Source of the DNA: Cryptomeria japonica
Taxonomy: Eukaryota > Streptophyta > Pinopsida > Cupressales > Cupressaceae
Direction: 5' to 3'
Length of the DNA stretch: 64,000 bases
NCBI RefSeq assembly: GCF_030272615.1
Contig: NC_081406.1
Span: forward strand, 111,941,783 to 112,005,782
A model generated the notes under the pieces. The model was given only the letters and a program-made list of their open reading frames with translations. It was not told where the DNA came from and did no database searches. This document shows, one piece after another, positions 1 to 8,293 of this stretch. The translations under genes and the position numbers were made by a program. Each line of letters begins with the position of its first letter. The stretch's first letter is position 1.

Positions 1-450
1 ACTTAGAAGGAATGCTTGAATGCTTGAATGCTTGAATGCTTGAATGTTTGAATGCTTGAGTATAGTTTCCACGCTTGTACACATATGTCCTTCTTACCCA
101 AATGGGAGAGGCAAATGTAGTTTATATACTTGTCATTTAGGGCTGATAGACTGATTTTCCCGACCTTAGGCCGACCAGGAAAGATAATTTTCCAATTTGC
201 AAACATAAAGACCCGAAGTCCAAAAGAGATCGGGCCCAAAATAGGACCCAGGGACCAGGGCGCTGGGTGCCCTGGTCCCACCTCCCGGGACAGCAGGGTG
301 CAAAGGAGGTTCAGGCCAGGGTGCAAGAAAATGCAGTTTTCAGTGTCATAATCAGGTTTTGGGGTCTCCATTCAGGTTGCATGTTGCGTCGCCATCGTGA
401 AGACCCAAATGCAGTCGAAATTGCAAGTGTCACAATTTTAGGACGCTACA
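1..450 (-). repeat. 3' LTR of Tat-1, truncated by the window start
   Basis: Matches 6564-7110 of the other LTR. It begins in a TGAATGCT-type short tandem tract (about 8-50) that is longer here than in the partner copy. It holds one copy of the GC-rich palindrome (252-280), where the partner has five. It ends with the LTR terminus GGACGCTACA (plus strand), next to the polypurine tract. Confidence 0.85.
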
Positions 451-1236
451 TTTATCCCCCACTTTAGCGGGAGTATAGGCGTATGCTCATACTTCTGGTA
501 AAGTACAAGGAAACAACATTGAAAGACTTTCACCACGTCAAGGAGGCAAGATACACCAAGCCCCCAGTGGACTAAGGATCTTACGACTTCGATTGAAAAA
601 GTAAAAGGGAAGATCACGAGGGAGAACCATGACTGTCAGTAGTAAGGTTCCCTCACTATGAGTCATGCAAGAAAGATATCAAAAATTTTCAAGGCAAGGT
701 TAAATTTGTCAAGAAATTTTCAAGTATCTTGAAAAGATATGAACGGGATGTATGCCCCCCTATGTTAAAGCGATCGCACATGCCTCACCGGGGGTGATTG
801 CTTTAAGGTAGTGATACATATAAGAAATGAGAAGGAAAGGAGCACATTATCACAAGGATTTAGCCCCCAAGTGTGAGATAAGCCCAAGGATAATAGACAC
901 AAAACACAAAGCACAAGGTGACTTCGCTTTCCTCGGGGTCAGTATGTTGTATGATAATTCATGTATATCATATGTATGTATGCATAATTGTTCTTCATTC
1001 CCCAATCAAGGAAGGTCACCTAGAAGAAGGGAACACATGTGTCTTTTGAGTCAACATGAGAGAGATCGAGAGATCTCAATGCTTTGCATCGTCCTCAAGT
1101 AGACAACACTAAGGACAACAAATAGAAGAATGAGAGTAACGTATAGAAGAAGTAACACGAGAGGAGGAGAGAATCTGCTATGCTAATGTAACTAGTCTAG
1201 CACGTCATCTACCCCCCGATCTTGTTGATCAATGTT
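451..1236 (-). other. Tat-1 3' spacer and polypurine tract
   Basis: On the minus strand a purine run (AAAGTGGGGGATAAA, about 451-465) lies directly against the LTR, the expected plus-strand priming site. The same tract, with one change, precedes the Tat-2 3' LTR at 63745-63759. The rest of the stretch has no convincing coding sequence in either strand. Confidence 0.7.
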
Positions 1237-1641
1237 TCAGGAAGGTAGGGAGCACGCTAGAGGAGGAACATCCAACACAGCAGATGGAGCTATCACAAGA
1301 TCCAAACAAGGGCTATGTTCATGTTCCAAGCCACATTGTTCTTGTCTAGGAGCTAGGATAAGTGCTTTAGAAAATTCATTAGATAAATGGTTATCAATAT
1401 CAACAAGTTCATATTCACTATCAGAATGAACAGGAGAAACATTTGCATCATGAATAACATTTTCATCTATATCATCATCAAGATTTATAAAAATAGGGTC
1501 TTTAATTCGCACAGGATCAAGACCATCATGCATCTTATGTTTAGGAGATTTTGGAGAAAATGGAATAATGCTTGTTGAAGGTGTTTTTGGAGATTGCAAA
1601 GTTTGAGAAGCAGCTGCTTGAGCCCATAACGACGCTTTCAT
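1237..1641 (-). CDS. Small ORF overlapping the end of Tat-1 gag-protease
   Basis: A 134-codon frame whose ATG shares four bases (ATGA) with the gag-protease stop codon, so the frame shifts at the junction. The protein starts with an Ala/Ser/Pro-rich stretch, then an acidic middle (around residues 45-80, including LDDDIDEN), and ends Leu/Ala-rich. I recognise no domain. In Tat elements the region after the protease normally leads into reverse transcriptase; here there is none. It may be translated by stop-restart at the ATGA, be a frameshifted tail of the upstream protein, or be a relic. Function is unknown. Confidence 0.45.
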   Translation of the reverse strand: MKASLWAQAAASQTLQSPKTPSTSIIPFSPKSPKHKMHDGLDPVRIKDPIFINLDDDIDENVIHDANVSPVHSDSEYELVDIDNHLSNEFSKALILAPRQEQCGLEHEHSPCLDLVIAPSAVLDVPPLACSLPS

Positions 1642-4607
1642 CGGCGTTCACGTGCAGAACGATTTCGTCTAGTCTTAGTAGGAAGTTGAGAAGATTGAGG
1701 AGGAGGAATGTTCTCATCCTTAGCACTTGGGTGTTTAGGTTGAGGTCTCTTCGGCTGGACAATAGGAGAAGAGGAGGGTCTCTTCTCTCTATAGAAGGAA
1801 GGAGGAGGAACTGCTCCATATAAAGGAGGAATTTTTGGTTTAGGAAGGAGACCAAGTCCATCATGACGAGGAGGGATAGGTCTACTCTTAGGTTTTATAG
1901 GCATAGTCACATCCATGGGAATGGGTTGAGAATCTTCTTGAGGAAAGACATTAGTTTTATCTTTCAAAGGAAGAACTTCCTTCTCAAGAATGATAGGAAT
2001 ATCAAGTTTAGGTGTTCTAGGTTCACTTAGAGATAGGATCATATCTGTTTTCCACTTTTGATAAGATTTGAAAAGATGATCACTTCGCGGAGGAAGAGAT
2101 TGGAATTGTTTAGGCCAAAAGTAATCAATAGGAACACTAGAAGTTCTTTCAGCTGGTTTAAAGAGACTATGATTGATAGTAACAACTTCACCATTATGGG
2201 GAAATTTCAAACACTTGTGAATAGGAGAAGCAATAGCTTTCATGGAAGATAGCCAAGGATAGCCAAGCTTCACACGAAATTGTTCGGATGAAGGAATAAT
2301 AGCAAAGTTCACATCAAGGGATTTGTTATGGACCTCAATAGGCAATGTAATAGAACCAATTGCAGGAGAAGAAAATGCATCAAATAGTTTCACAATCACA
2401 TCTGTTTTTTCATACATCACTTGATTCAATTGCAAAGTAAAAAGAAATTCTTCAGTAATGACATTAACCATGCAAGAAGGATCAATAAGCACTCCACGGC
2501 AAGGTGTATTTTTGACTTTTGCAACTATATATAAAGGACCATCAGGTGCCCTAATGGTCTCACTGGAATCAAATGTGATGGAAGGTTCTTTAGGGTTTTC
2601 TTGCTGCTCTACAAAGTTAATCACATTCGGAGTCATAGACACAAGACCATCAGATGAAAAAGAGGAATCATTAGTCTCAATCGCATTAGAGGTATGAGCA
2701 GGTAATGGATCAGTGAAAATCTGAAGATTTTGATTAGGAGGAGCTACAGATGTATTGCCTTTATCATTCACTCCAGAAACAGAGATAGTATTATTATCAA
2801 TCAAATCTTGAATTTTACCCTTTAAGGAAAAACATTTTTCAGTATCATGCCCAAGCTGACGATGAAATTGACAAAAAGCTTTGTTATCAAAATAAGGTGA
2901 AGTAATCTTTGCAGGATCAATTTGTCTTATAGGAGGAAGAGTAAGCACATTTTGTTCCAATAACTTATTCATAATACTATGCAATGATTCATTCAAAGGA
3001 GTATACTTTCTTTCTTTCTTGAAAAATTTAGAAATAGGAGGCACACCTGATGTTGCATTCACATTGTTGTTGATGATGTTTTCATTGAATTTGATGGAAT
3101 CTCTGTTCGGTTTAAACTTTCCAAATGGTTGTTGACTGCTATCACCCTTATCACTCGGAGCCATAGGATGTGATTGTTCCATTTGACTCACAGTCAGTTG
3201 ATAATTGTGAAGAGTTGCACACAACTGTTGGAAAGAAGTAAACTCAGAAAACAGAAGTTTGTCTCGAATATCTTTTTGTAAATTAGAAATGAAGATTCTT
3301 TGAATATCATTGTCAGGCACTGGAAAAGAAATTTGAGCATACAAATGCTTATATCTACCAATGAAATCAGTCACTTTTTCTTTAACACCTTGTTTACAAT
3401 GCATTAAATCAATCAAAGTAACTTTAGGACTTATATTGTTTTGAAATTGTTGAATGAAAGCATTTGCAAGTTGTTCGAAAGAAGTAATAGAATAGGAAGG
3501 CAACGAGCAATACCATTGTAGGGCTTTGTCTCTTAATGTTCTAGTAAACAGTTTTGCAAGCAACCTTTGGTCATAAGCAAAATCAGTACATATTGTTTGA
3601 AAGGTCTTAACATGTGTTAGAGGATCACCCTTACCATTATAAAGCTCCAAATGTGGAATTTCAACATGTTTAGGGGGAATAGCTCGAACAATGTCAAGAG
3701 AAAGTGGGCTCGCAACATCAAATGTGGGCACACTAAACTTGGATTGATTCATAGAGGCAATTTGTTGCTGTAAAGAAGAGACAGTTTGTGCAAGATTGTT
3801 AATGGTCGCTTCAGTCGAAGAGTTCATATTAGACATGTTAGATTGAGATGAAGGTGTTATGTTATTGAAAGAAGGTAAAGAGTAAGGTGGTGGGACTCTA
3901 TGATAATTAGTCATAGGAGATGATTGGACAGGAGGAACACTACAAGGAGGAATGGAATGGTTAAATGAATTGCCCCCTTGCGTCATGTTCATTTGTGGAG
4001 ATGTAATAGGAACAGTCATTGAAGGGACGAATGAAGAAATCGGATTGAATGAAGGAAGAGGGTTAATTGAAGAGGAAGGATTGCCCCCATGACTGGTGAT
4101 CACAGGAGGAATGTCTTGTGTAGAAGTAGCCATTATGTTTGATGTAAAGGTAGGTATGCTAGCAATAGAAGTCATCAAAGGAATAGAATGATTGACTTGA
4201 GTAGGAGGTTGTGTATAACCCAAATTTTCAGCACAACTCTTCATAGGCATCACATTCGAATCCACAATGTGTGCAATACCACGCAAAATATCAATTCCAT
4301 TCTTATCACTTTGAAGCATACGTTTTAGACCCTCAATTAAAGGAAGAGCTTGACTATCAGGGTATTCTTGAGACATCCACTGTCGAAAATCGTCAAATTG
4401 GTTACCCAATTTCGAAAGTTGTTCTACAGAAACCTCATGGAGAGCTTCTTCATCATTAGGAGGATTAGAGGAATTACCCATGTCCTCGTTAAAAAGGCTA
4501 TTCAAATTAGGTTCCATCTCCTCAGTAGTTAAACCTCGGAAAGACTTAATTCTACGGCTTCGTCTAACGGGAATAGTGTAAGTAGGGCTTATTGTTGTAA
4601 AACTCAT
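1638..4607 (-). CDS. Tat-1 Gag-protease polyprotein, 989 aa
   Basis: Encodes the particle protein and a protease-like domain of a gypsy element. In order: a polar N-terminus; a long Ser/Pro/Asn-rich linker (about 130-260); a short coiled coil (about 262-290); a retrotransposon Gag domain (about 315-475, with DKALQWYCSLP and LANAFIQQF); a Cys/His knuckle-like motif, CQFHRQLGHDTEKC (about 580); a retropepsin-like region (about 690-810); and a Pro-rich basic C-terminus. The fold downstream of the protease site keeps the Tat-like signature LGYPWLSSM, but the active site reads IDPS where D-S/T-G is expected, so the protease may be inactive. The ATG at 4607 follows a CT-rich tract ending in TAG. 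The frame is fully open over 989 codons, which suggests recent selection or a young copy. Assignment to the Tat group comes from motif resemblance, not a search. Confidence 0.85.
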   Translation of the reverse strand: MSFTTISPTYTIPVRRSRRIKSFRGLTTEEMEPNLNSLFNEDMGNSSNPPNDEEALHEVSVEQLSKLGNQFDDFRQWMSQEYPDSQALPLIEGLKRMLQSDKNGIDILRGIAHIVDSNVMPMKSCAENLGYTQPPTQVNHSIPLMTSIASIPTFTSNIMATSTQDIPPVITSHGGNPSSSINPLPSFNPISSFVPSMTVPITSPQMNMTQGGNSFNHSIPPCSVPPVQSSPMTNYHRVPPPYSLPSFNNITPSSQSNMSNMNSSTEATINNLAQTVSSLQQQIASMNQSKFSVPTFDVASPLSLDIVRAIPPKHVEIPHLELYNGKGDPLTHVKTFQTICTDFAYDQRLLAKLFTRTLRDKALQWYCSLPSYSITSFEQLANAFIQQFQNNISPKVTLIDLMHCKQGVKEKVTDFIGRYKHLYAQISFPVPDNDIQRIFISNLQKDIRDKLLFSEFTSFQQLCATLHNYQLTVSQMEQSHPMAPSDKGDSSQQPFGKFKPNRDSIKFNENIINNNVNATSGVPPISKFFKKERKYTPLNESLHSIMNKLLEQNVLTLPPIRQIDPAKITSPYFDNKAFCQFHRQLGHDTEKCFSLKGKIQDLIDNNTISVSGVNDKGNTSVAPPNQNLQIFTDPLPAHTSNAIETNDSSFSSDGLVSMTPNVINFVEQQENPKEPSITFDSSETIRAPDGPLYIVAKVKNTPCRGVLIDPSCMVNVITEEFLFTLQLNQVMYEKTDVIVKLFDAFSSPAIGSITLPIEVHNKSLDVNFAIIPSSEQFRVKLGYPWLSSMKAIASPIHKCLKFPHNGEVVTINHSLFKPAERTSSVPIDYFWPKQFQSLPPRSDHLFKSYQKWKTDMILSLSEPRTPKLDIPIILEKEVLPLKDKTNVFPQEDSQPIPMDVTMPIKPKSRPIPPRHDGLGLLPKPKIPPLYGAVPPPSFYREKRPSSSPIVQPKRPQPKHPSAKDENIPPPQSSQLPTKTRRNRSARERR

Positions 4608-5796
4608 GCACTAGAGAGAGAGAGAGAGAGAAAGTTTTGAATTTAGAGGTAGCAATTTTCAGTAAAATCAGCCAATCTTCTGGATTTAAGCTGTTAAATA
4701 CAATCAGGACAATCTCCCGAAATTTCAGAAAAAATGTCAGGGACCGTGGCGCTTCGGAGTGCACACGGTCCCAGCAACTTTTTTCGAAATTCGCAGGGAT
4801 GAAAGTTATGATGATTTTAGAGCTAATCTGAAAAAATTGAGTGGTTTTACGATCTATAGATAGGCCAAATTAAAGTTGCAATCTCGAAATTGAACCCTAC
4901 CAAGATTGTCGAAAAATGCAAAAATTTGAATTTTGAAAAAGAGAGGGAAACTGAAATTTTGAATTTTATGATTTTAGAGGGAATGTCAAGAGCAATGCAA
5001 ATTTTGAAATTTAAAAATTGACTCAATTTCACACAAAATTCAATTTTGAAAGTGGAAATTAAAGTTGTTGTAATTAAGCACTTAATTTCAAAAGTCACAA
5101 ATTGTAAGAATTTGAATAAAGCACTGAAATTTCGAATGAATGCAAACACACTTTTCAGATTTAGGACAGTAAGAAACACAATTTTGACACAAATTTCAAT
5201 TTCAACAATTTTTGAATGTTTAGAAGCCTTAATCCAAGCAATCACAAGACCAACTTTGACTGTAATTTTGAAGATGTTAAAATTGATAAAATCAGCCAAA
5301 ATTCTGGATTTTAGCAGGAAAATACAGTAAGATCTCGCTCCCGAAATTTCGGAAAAAATGTCGGGGACGATGGCGCTCGGAGTGCACACGGTCCTCGCAA
5401 CTTTTTTCCAAATTTTCAGGGATGAAAGATATTGTGATTTTATTGCGGAATCCAAAGTTACAGCTGATTTGTAGATGTTTTGATCAGTGAAATTGTCAGA
5501 CAAAGGTTGAATCAAGAGGGTTTCAAAAATTAGGGTTTTGACACTTAACCACTTAATTTTCAAAATTAAAGCACAAATATGAATTGATAATTTGTAATAG
5601 AAGGGCAGATCTGAAACAAGCATTAATAATTAAACATTTCACAAGTTTAATTACTTAAAAAGAAAATTTAGGGTTTTTATGCCATTAACCTCTAAAATTT
5701 TGCAAAAGATCAAACATGGAAATGTAATCAAGGAATCCAATTTTCAGATCTAACTATGAATAATCAGAAAGGATGTTCACGTCGGGTTCACCAAAA
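4608..5796 (-). other. Tat-1 leader with primer-binding site and a duplicated block
   Basis: Non-coding leader between the 5' LTR and gag. The putative primer site (minus strand TGGTGAACCCGACGTGAAC, about 5777-5795) is next to the LTR end at 5797 and is shared with Tat-2 at 58531. I could not assign the tRNA. A block of about 170 bp occurs twice in direct orientation (about 4660-4830 and 5280-5450). Each copy contains the GC-rich palindrome followed by a TTTTTT-CGAAAT-like segment. A (GA)n run on the plus strand (4613-4631) precedes the gag ATG. ORFs predicted here are low-complexity and not credible. Confidence 0.65.
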
Positions 5797-7110
5797 TGTA
5801 AAGCGGAAAATCGCGATCGAACCCTAGTCGCTCTCCCCTCTTCCAACTCCAAGGAGGGAGAAGGGAGATTCACTAGGGTTGATGGTTTTCACTTAGGGGA
5901 GAGACTTTACATTCAAAAGAGGGGTTGAAGCCCACAAGATCCAATCCCACACAATGCAAGATTGGATGCTAAATGTGTTTCAAGGGTTAAGAAAGCAAGG
6001 CTACCCTCTTTTGTAAAGAATGTGCATAGAAGAATTAAGCTAGGAATGCATAGAAAGTGACAAAGATTCACTTATAAACTGAGATAGGGATATAGGATGA
6101 AGCTGCGGACCTGGAATTAGCAGTAAAATGTCGATACGGCGTTGTCCTGCAAATTTGAACAAAAGTTGTCGGGACGATGGCGCCCGACGCCACGGTCCTC
6201 CGAAAAATCCGCGAAACGAAGGGGGATCTGTTCGTCTCTGCACAAGGATTCTAGATCTTCAATTTCAGTCGCGTACCTGCAACCTACACACAGAAAAGCA
6301 AAGACGATTGGGGGGTTAGGGATTAGGGGTTTGCCTTTAGGTCAAACCCCGGTTTTGGAATTAACCAAGAAATGAGCAAGTGCTGTAAATGTAAATGTCT
6401 GTAATGTAAAACAAGTACTAATACCTTGTTGTAAGGATGTTTGTATCCTTATGTGCGAAGGTATAGATGTTGTATGTTGTATGTTGTAGTAGTATGTAGT
6501 AAGTGATCTCCTCTTCAATGGTAGAATCCTTGTCTTGAATGCCACACTTAGCCTTGAATGGAGACTTAGAAGGAATGCTTGAATGCTTGAATGCTTGAGT
6601 ATAGTTTCCACGCTTGTACACATATGTCCTTCTTACCCAAATGGGAGAGGCAAATGTAGTTTATATACTTGTCATTTAGGGCTGATAGACTGATTTTCCC
6701 GACCTTAGGCCGACCAGGAAAGATAATTTTCCAATTTGCAAACATAAAGACCCGAAGTCCAAAAGAGACCGGGCCCAAAATAGGACCCAGGGACCAGGGC
6801 GTTGGGCGCCATGGTCCTGGGGACCAGGGCGTTGGGCGCCATGGTCCTGGGGACCAGGGCGCTGGGCGCCATGGTCCTGGGGACCAGGGCGCTGGGTGCC
6901 CTTGTCCTGAAGGACCAGGGTGCTGGGCGCTCTGGTCCCACCTCCCGGGACAGCAAGGTGCAAAGGAGTTTCAGGCCAAGGTGCAAGAAAATGTAGTTTT
7001 CAGTGTCATAATCAGGTTTCGGGGTCTCCATTCAGGTTGCGTGTTGCGTCGCCATCGTGAAGACCCAAATGCAGTCGAAATTGCAAGTGTCGCAATTTTA
7101 GGACGCTACA
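5797..7110 (-). repeat. 5' LTR of Tat-1 (1314 bp)
   Basis: On the minus strand it runs from TGTAGCGTCC (7110) to the terminal ACA at 5797, followed at once by the primer site. It contains five tandem copies of a 30-bp palindromic unit (6791-6940), a single diverged palindrome at about 6172-6212, and a short TGAATGCT repeat (about 6575-6598). This is the complete LTR copy of Tat-1. Confidence 0.85.
6791..6940. repeat. Tandem palindromic minisatellite in the Tat-1 LTR
   Basis: Five copies of about 30 bp. The unit starts with GGACCAGGGCGC, has a 3-base spacer, and closes with a near-perfect reverse complement of the first arm, so each unit can fold into a strong hairpin. The first three copies are almost identical; the last two are diverged. 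The other LTR of the same element has a single copy at 252-280. Confidence 0.9.
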
Positions 7111-8293
7111 AAACTTAACTGCAGCAATAACAAAGATAAGAAAATAGATAGGACAACACACAACACCAATATTTTGATGTGGAAAACCCATTTAAGGGAA
7201 AAACAACGGTGGGAACCTACCCACAATAAGATGATACTCTGCAGGTAGTATGTGAAAATTTTACAAAGGGGAATGCACATGCATTCAGACACACTGCCTA
7301 GAGCTCACTGCTCAAGAGATAATAACCTGGAAGGCTACAACCCTCAGGGAAGTCTCACTAAATTACAACAAGATTCAGACTACATCTGAAAGAAATGAAC
7401 TGCAATAATAGCATCTCAAAATGTCTGATGATAGTTTCGGTTAAGCACAATTGTCTACTCTACAATACCAATCTCTTCTCAGTCACAATGTCAAAGGATG
7501 AATCACTTGATTGCACATACACCACTCTCTGACAATGCAGACACAACCTTTTCACCTAAATTACATGACTATATCACCTATTTATACAATTCATCAACCT
7601 TGACAATAAGGTTAGCTAAACCCTCAACTCACAATTACAAAATTACATCACACGATACAAAGATTGACCACCGGACCAATATAATGATTTACATGACATA
7701 ACATGGACCTAGTTCAAATATCCAAACACACAACACCACCGAAAATCACGTCAAAATCAACCGCAACACGCTACACCACCAAGAAAGCCGCATAACACGA
7801 CGAACATCACCGGCTCAACAAAATGACCAAGAAATCGCACAACGATCAATGTGGATCATCAAAACAAATAGGACATAATTAGGAAACACCAGAAAGCACG
7901 TTAGAATCATTAGCAATAGCTGCACCAACACCACTTATCAAATCTTCATCGATCAACATCTGAAACTCAAGAACACTCAAACAACAAAAACTATCATGAA
8001 GAAAATATAACTTGTCGAGCACCAAATCACGAACCATCTAAAATGAAGATACACAAGACCATCCCAAACAATATCCCAAAAAACTAATTAGAAAAATAAA
8101 CTACAAAACCGGATCATCTGATATGATCAATTGAGCTTCCTGGATCACCAAAACCAATATAGAAGAATATAGTGATGCTATAAATACTCCATACACCAAA
8201 CCAAGATCACAATGAACCAATCTACAATCACTGGAGCAGGAATATGTTGGCGTCAATGACAACAATATATCCTAGCAGCAGCAATGTCTAACA
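7111..8293 (-). mobile_element. Copia-type LTR, probably solo, cut by Tat-1
   Basis: On the minus strand it starts TGTTAGACATTG at 8293 and includes TGTTGTCATTGACGCC, like the starts of the other copia LTRs in this window. Near its other end it has the plus-strand GTGGAAAACCCATTTAAGGG segment, also found in the LTRs at 34128-35800 and 51070-52533. No coding region follows on the right. The left end is missing because Tat-1 begins at 7110; the rest would lie left of the window. Confidence 0.6.

Larger units (their letters stand above)
1..7110 (-). mobile_element. Tat-like Ty3/gypsy LTR element without polymerase (Tat-1)
   Basis: Two copies of the same LTR bracket the element. The left copy is cut by the window start and ends at 450; the right copy spans 5797-7110. 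On the minus strand the order is 5' LTR (right), primer site, leader, gag-protease ORF, a small overlapping ORF, spacer, polypurine tract, 3' LTR (left). LTRs start TGTAGCGTCC and end ACA. The coding part carries Gag, a zinc-knuckle-like motif and a retropepsin-like domain of the Tat/Athila kind. No reverse transcriptase, RNase H or integrase is present in any frame between 450 and 4607, so this is a non-autonomous element. The two LTRs differ by roughly ten substitutions in the shared part plus repeat-number changes, so the insertion is fairly young. The base after the right LTR belongs to a copia LTR, so Tat-1 landed inside that older element. Confidence 0.85.

Noticed and set aside
4847-5623. 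258-codon minus-strand ORF
   Set aside because: Lys/Phe/Ile-rich translation of AT-rich leader with no domain; it lies in the non-coding leader of Tat-1 and crosses the duplicated block.
6669-7118. 149-codon ORF with GDQGAGRHGP repeats and its antisense partners
   Set aside because: Produced by the 30-bp palindrome array, whose length is a multiple of three; it lies in an LTR.
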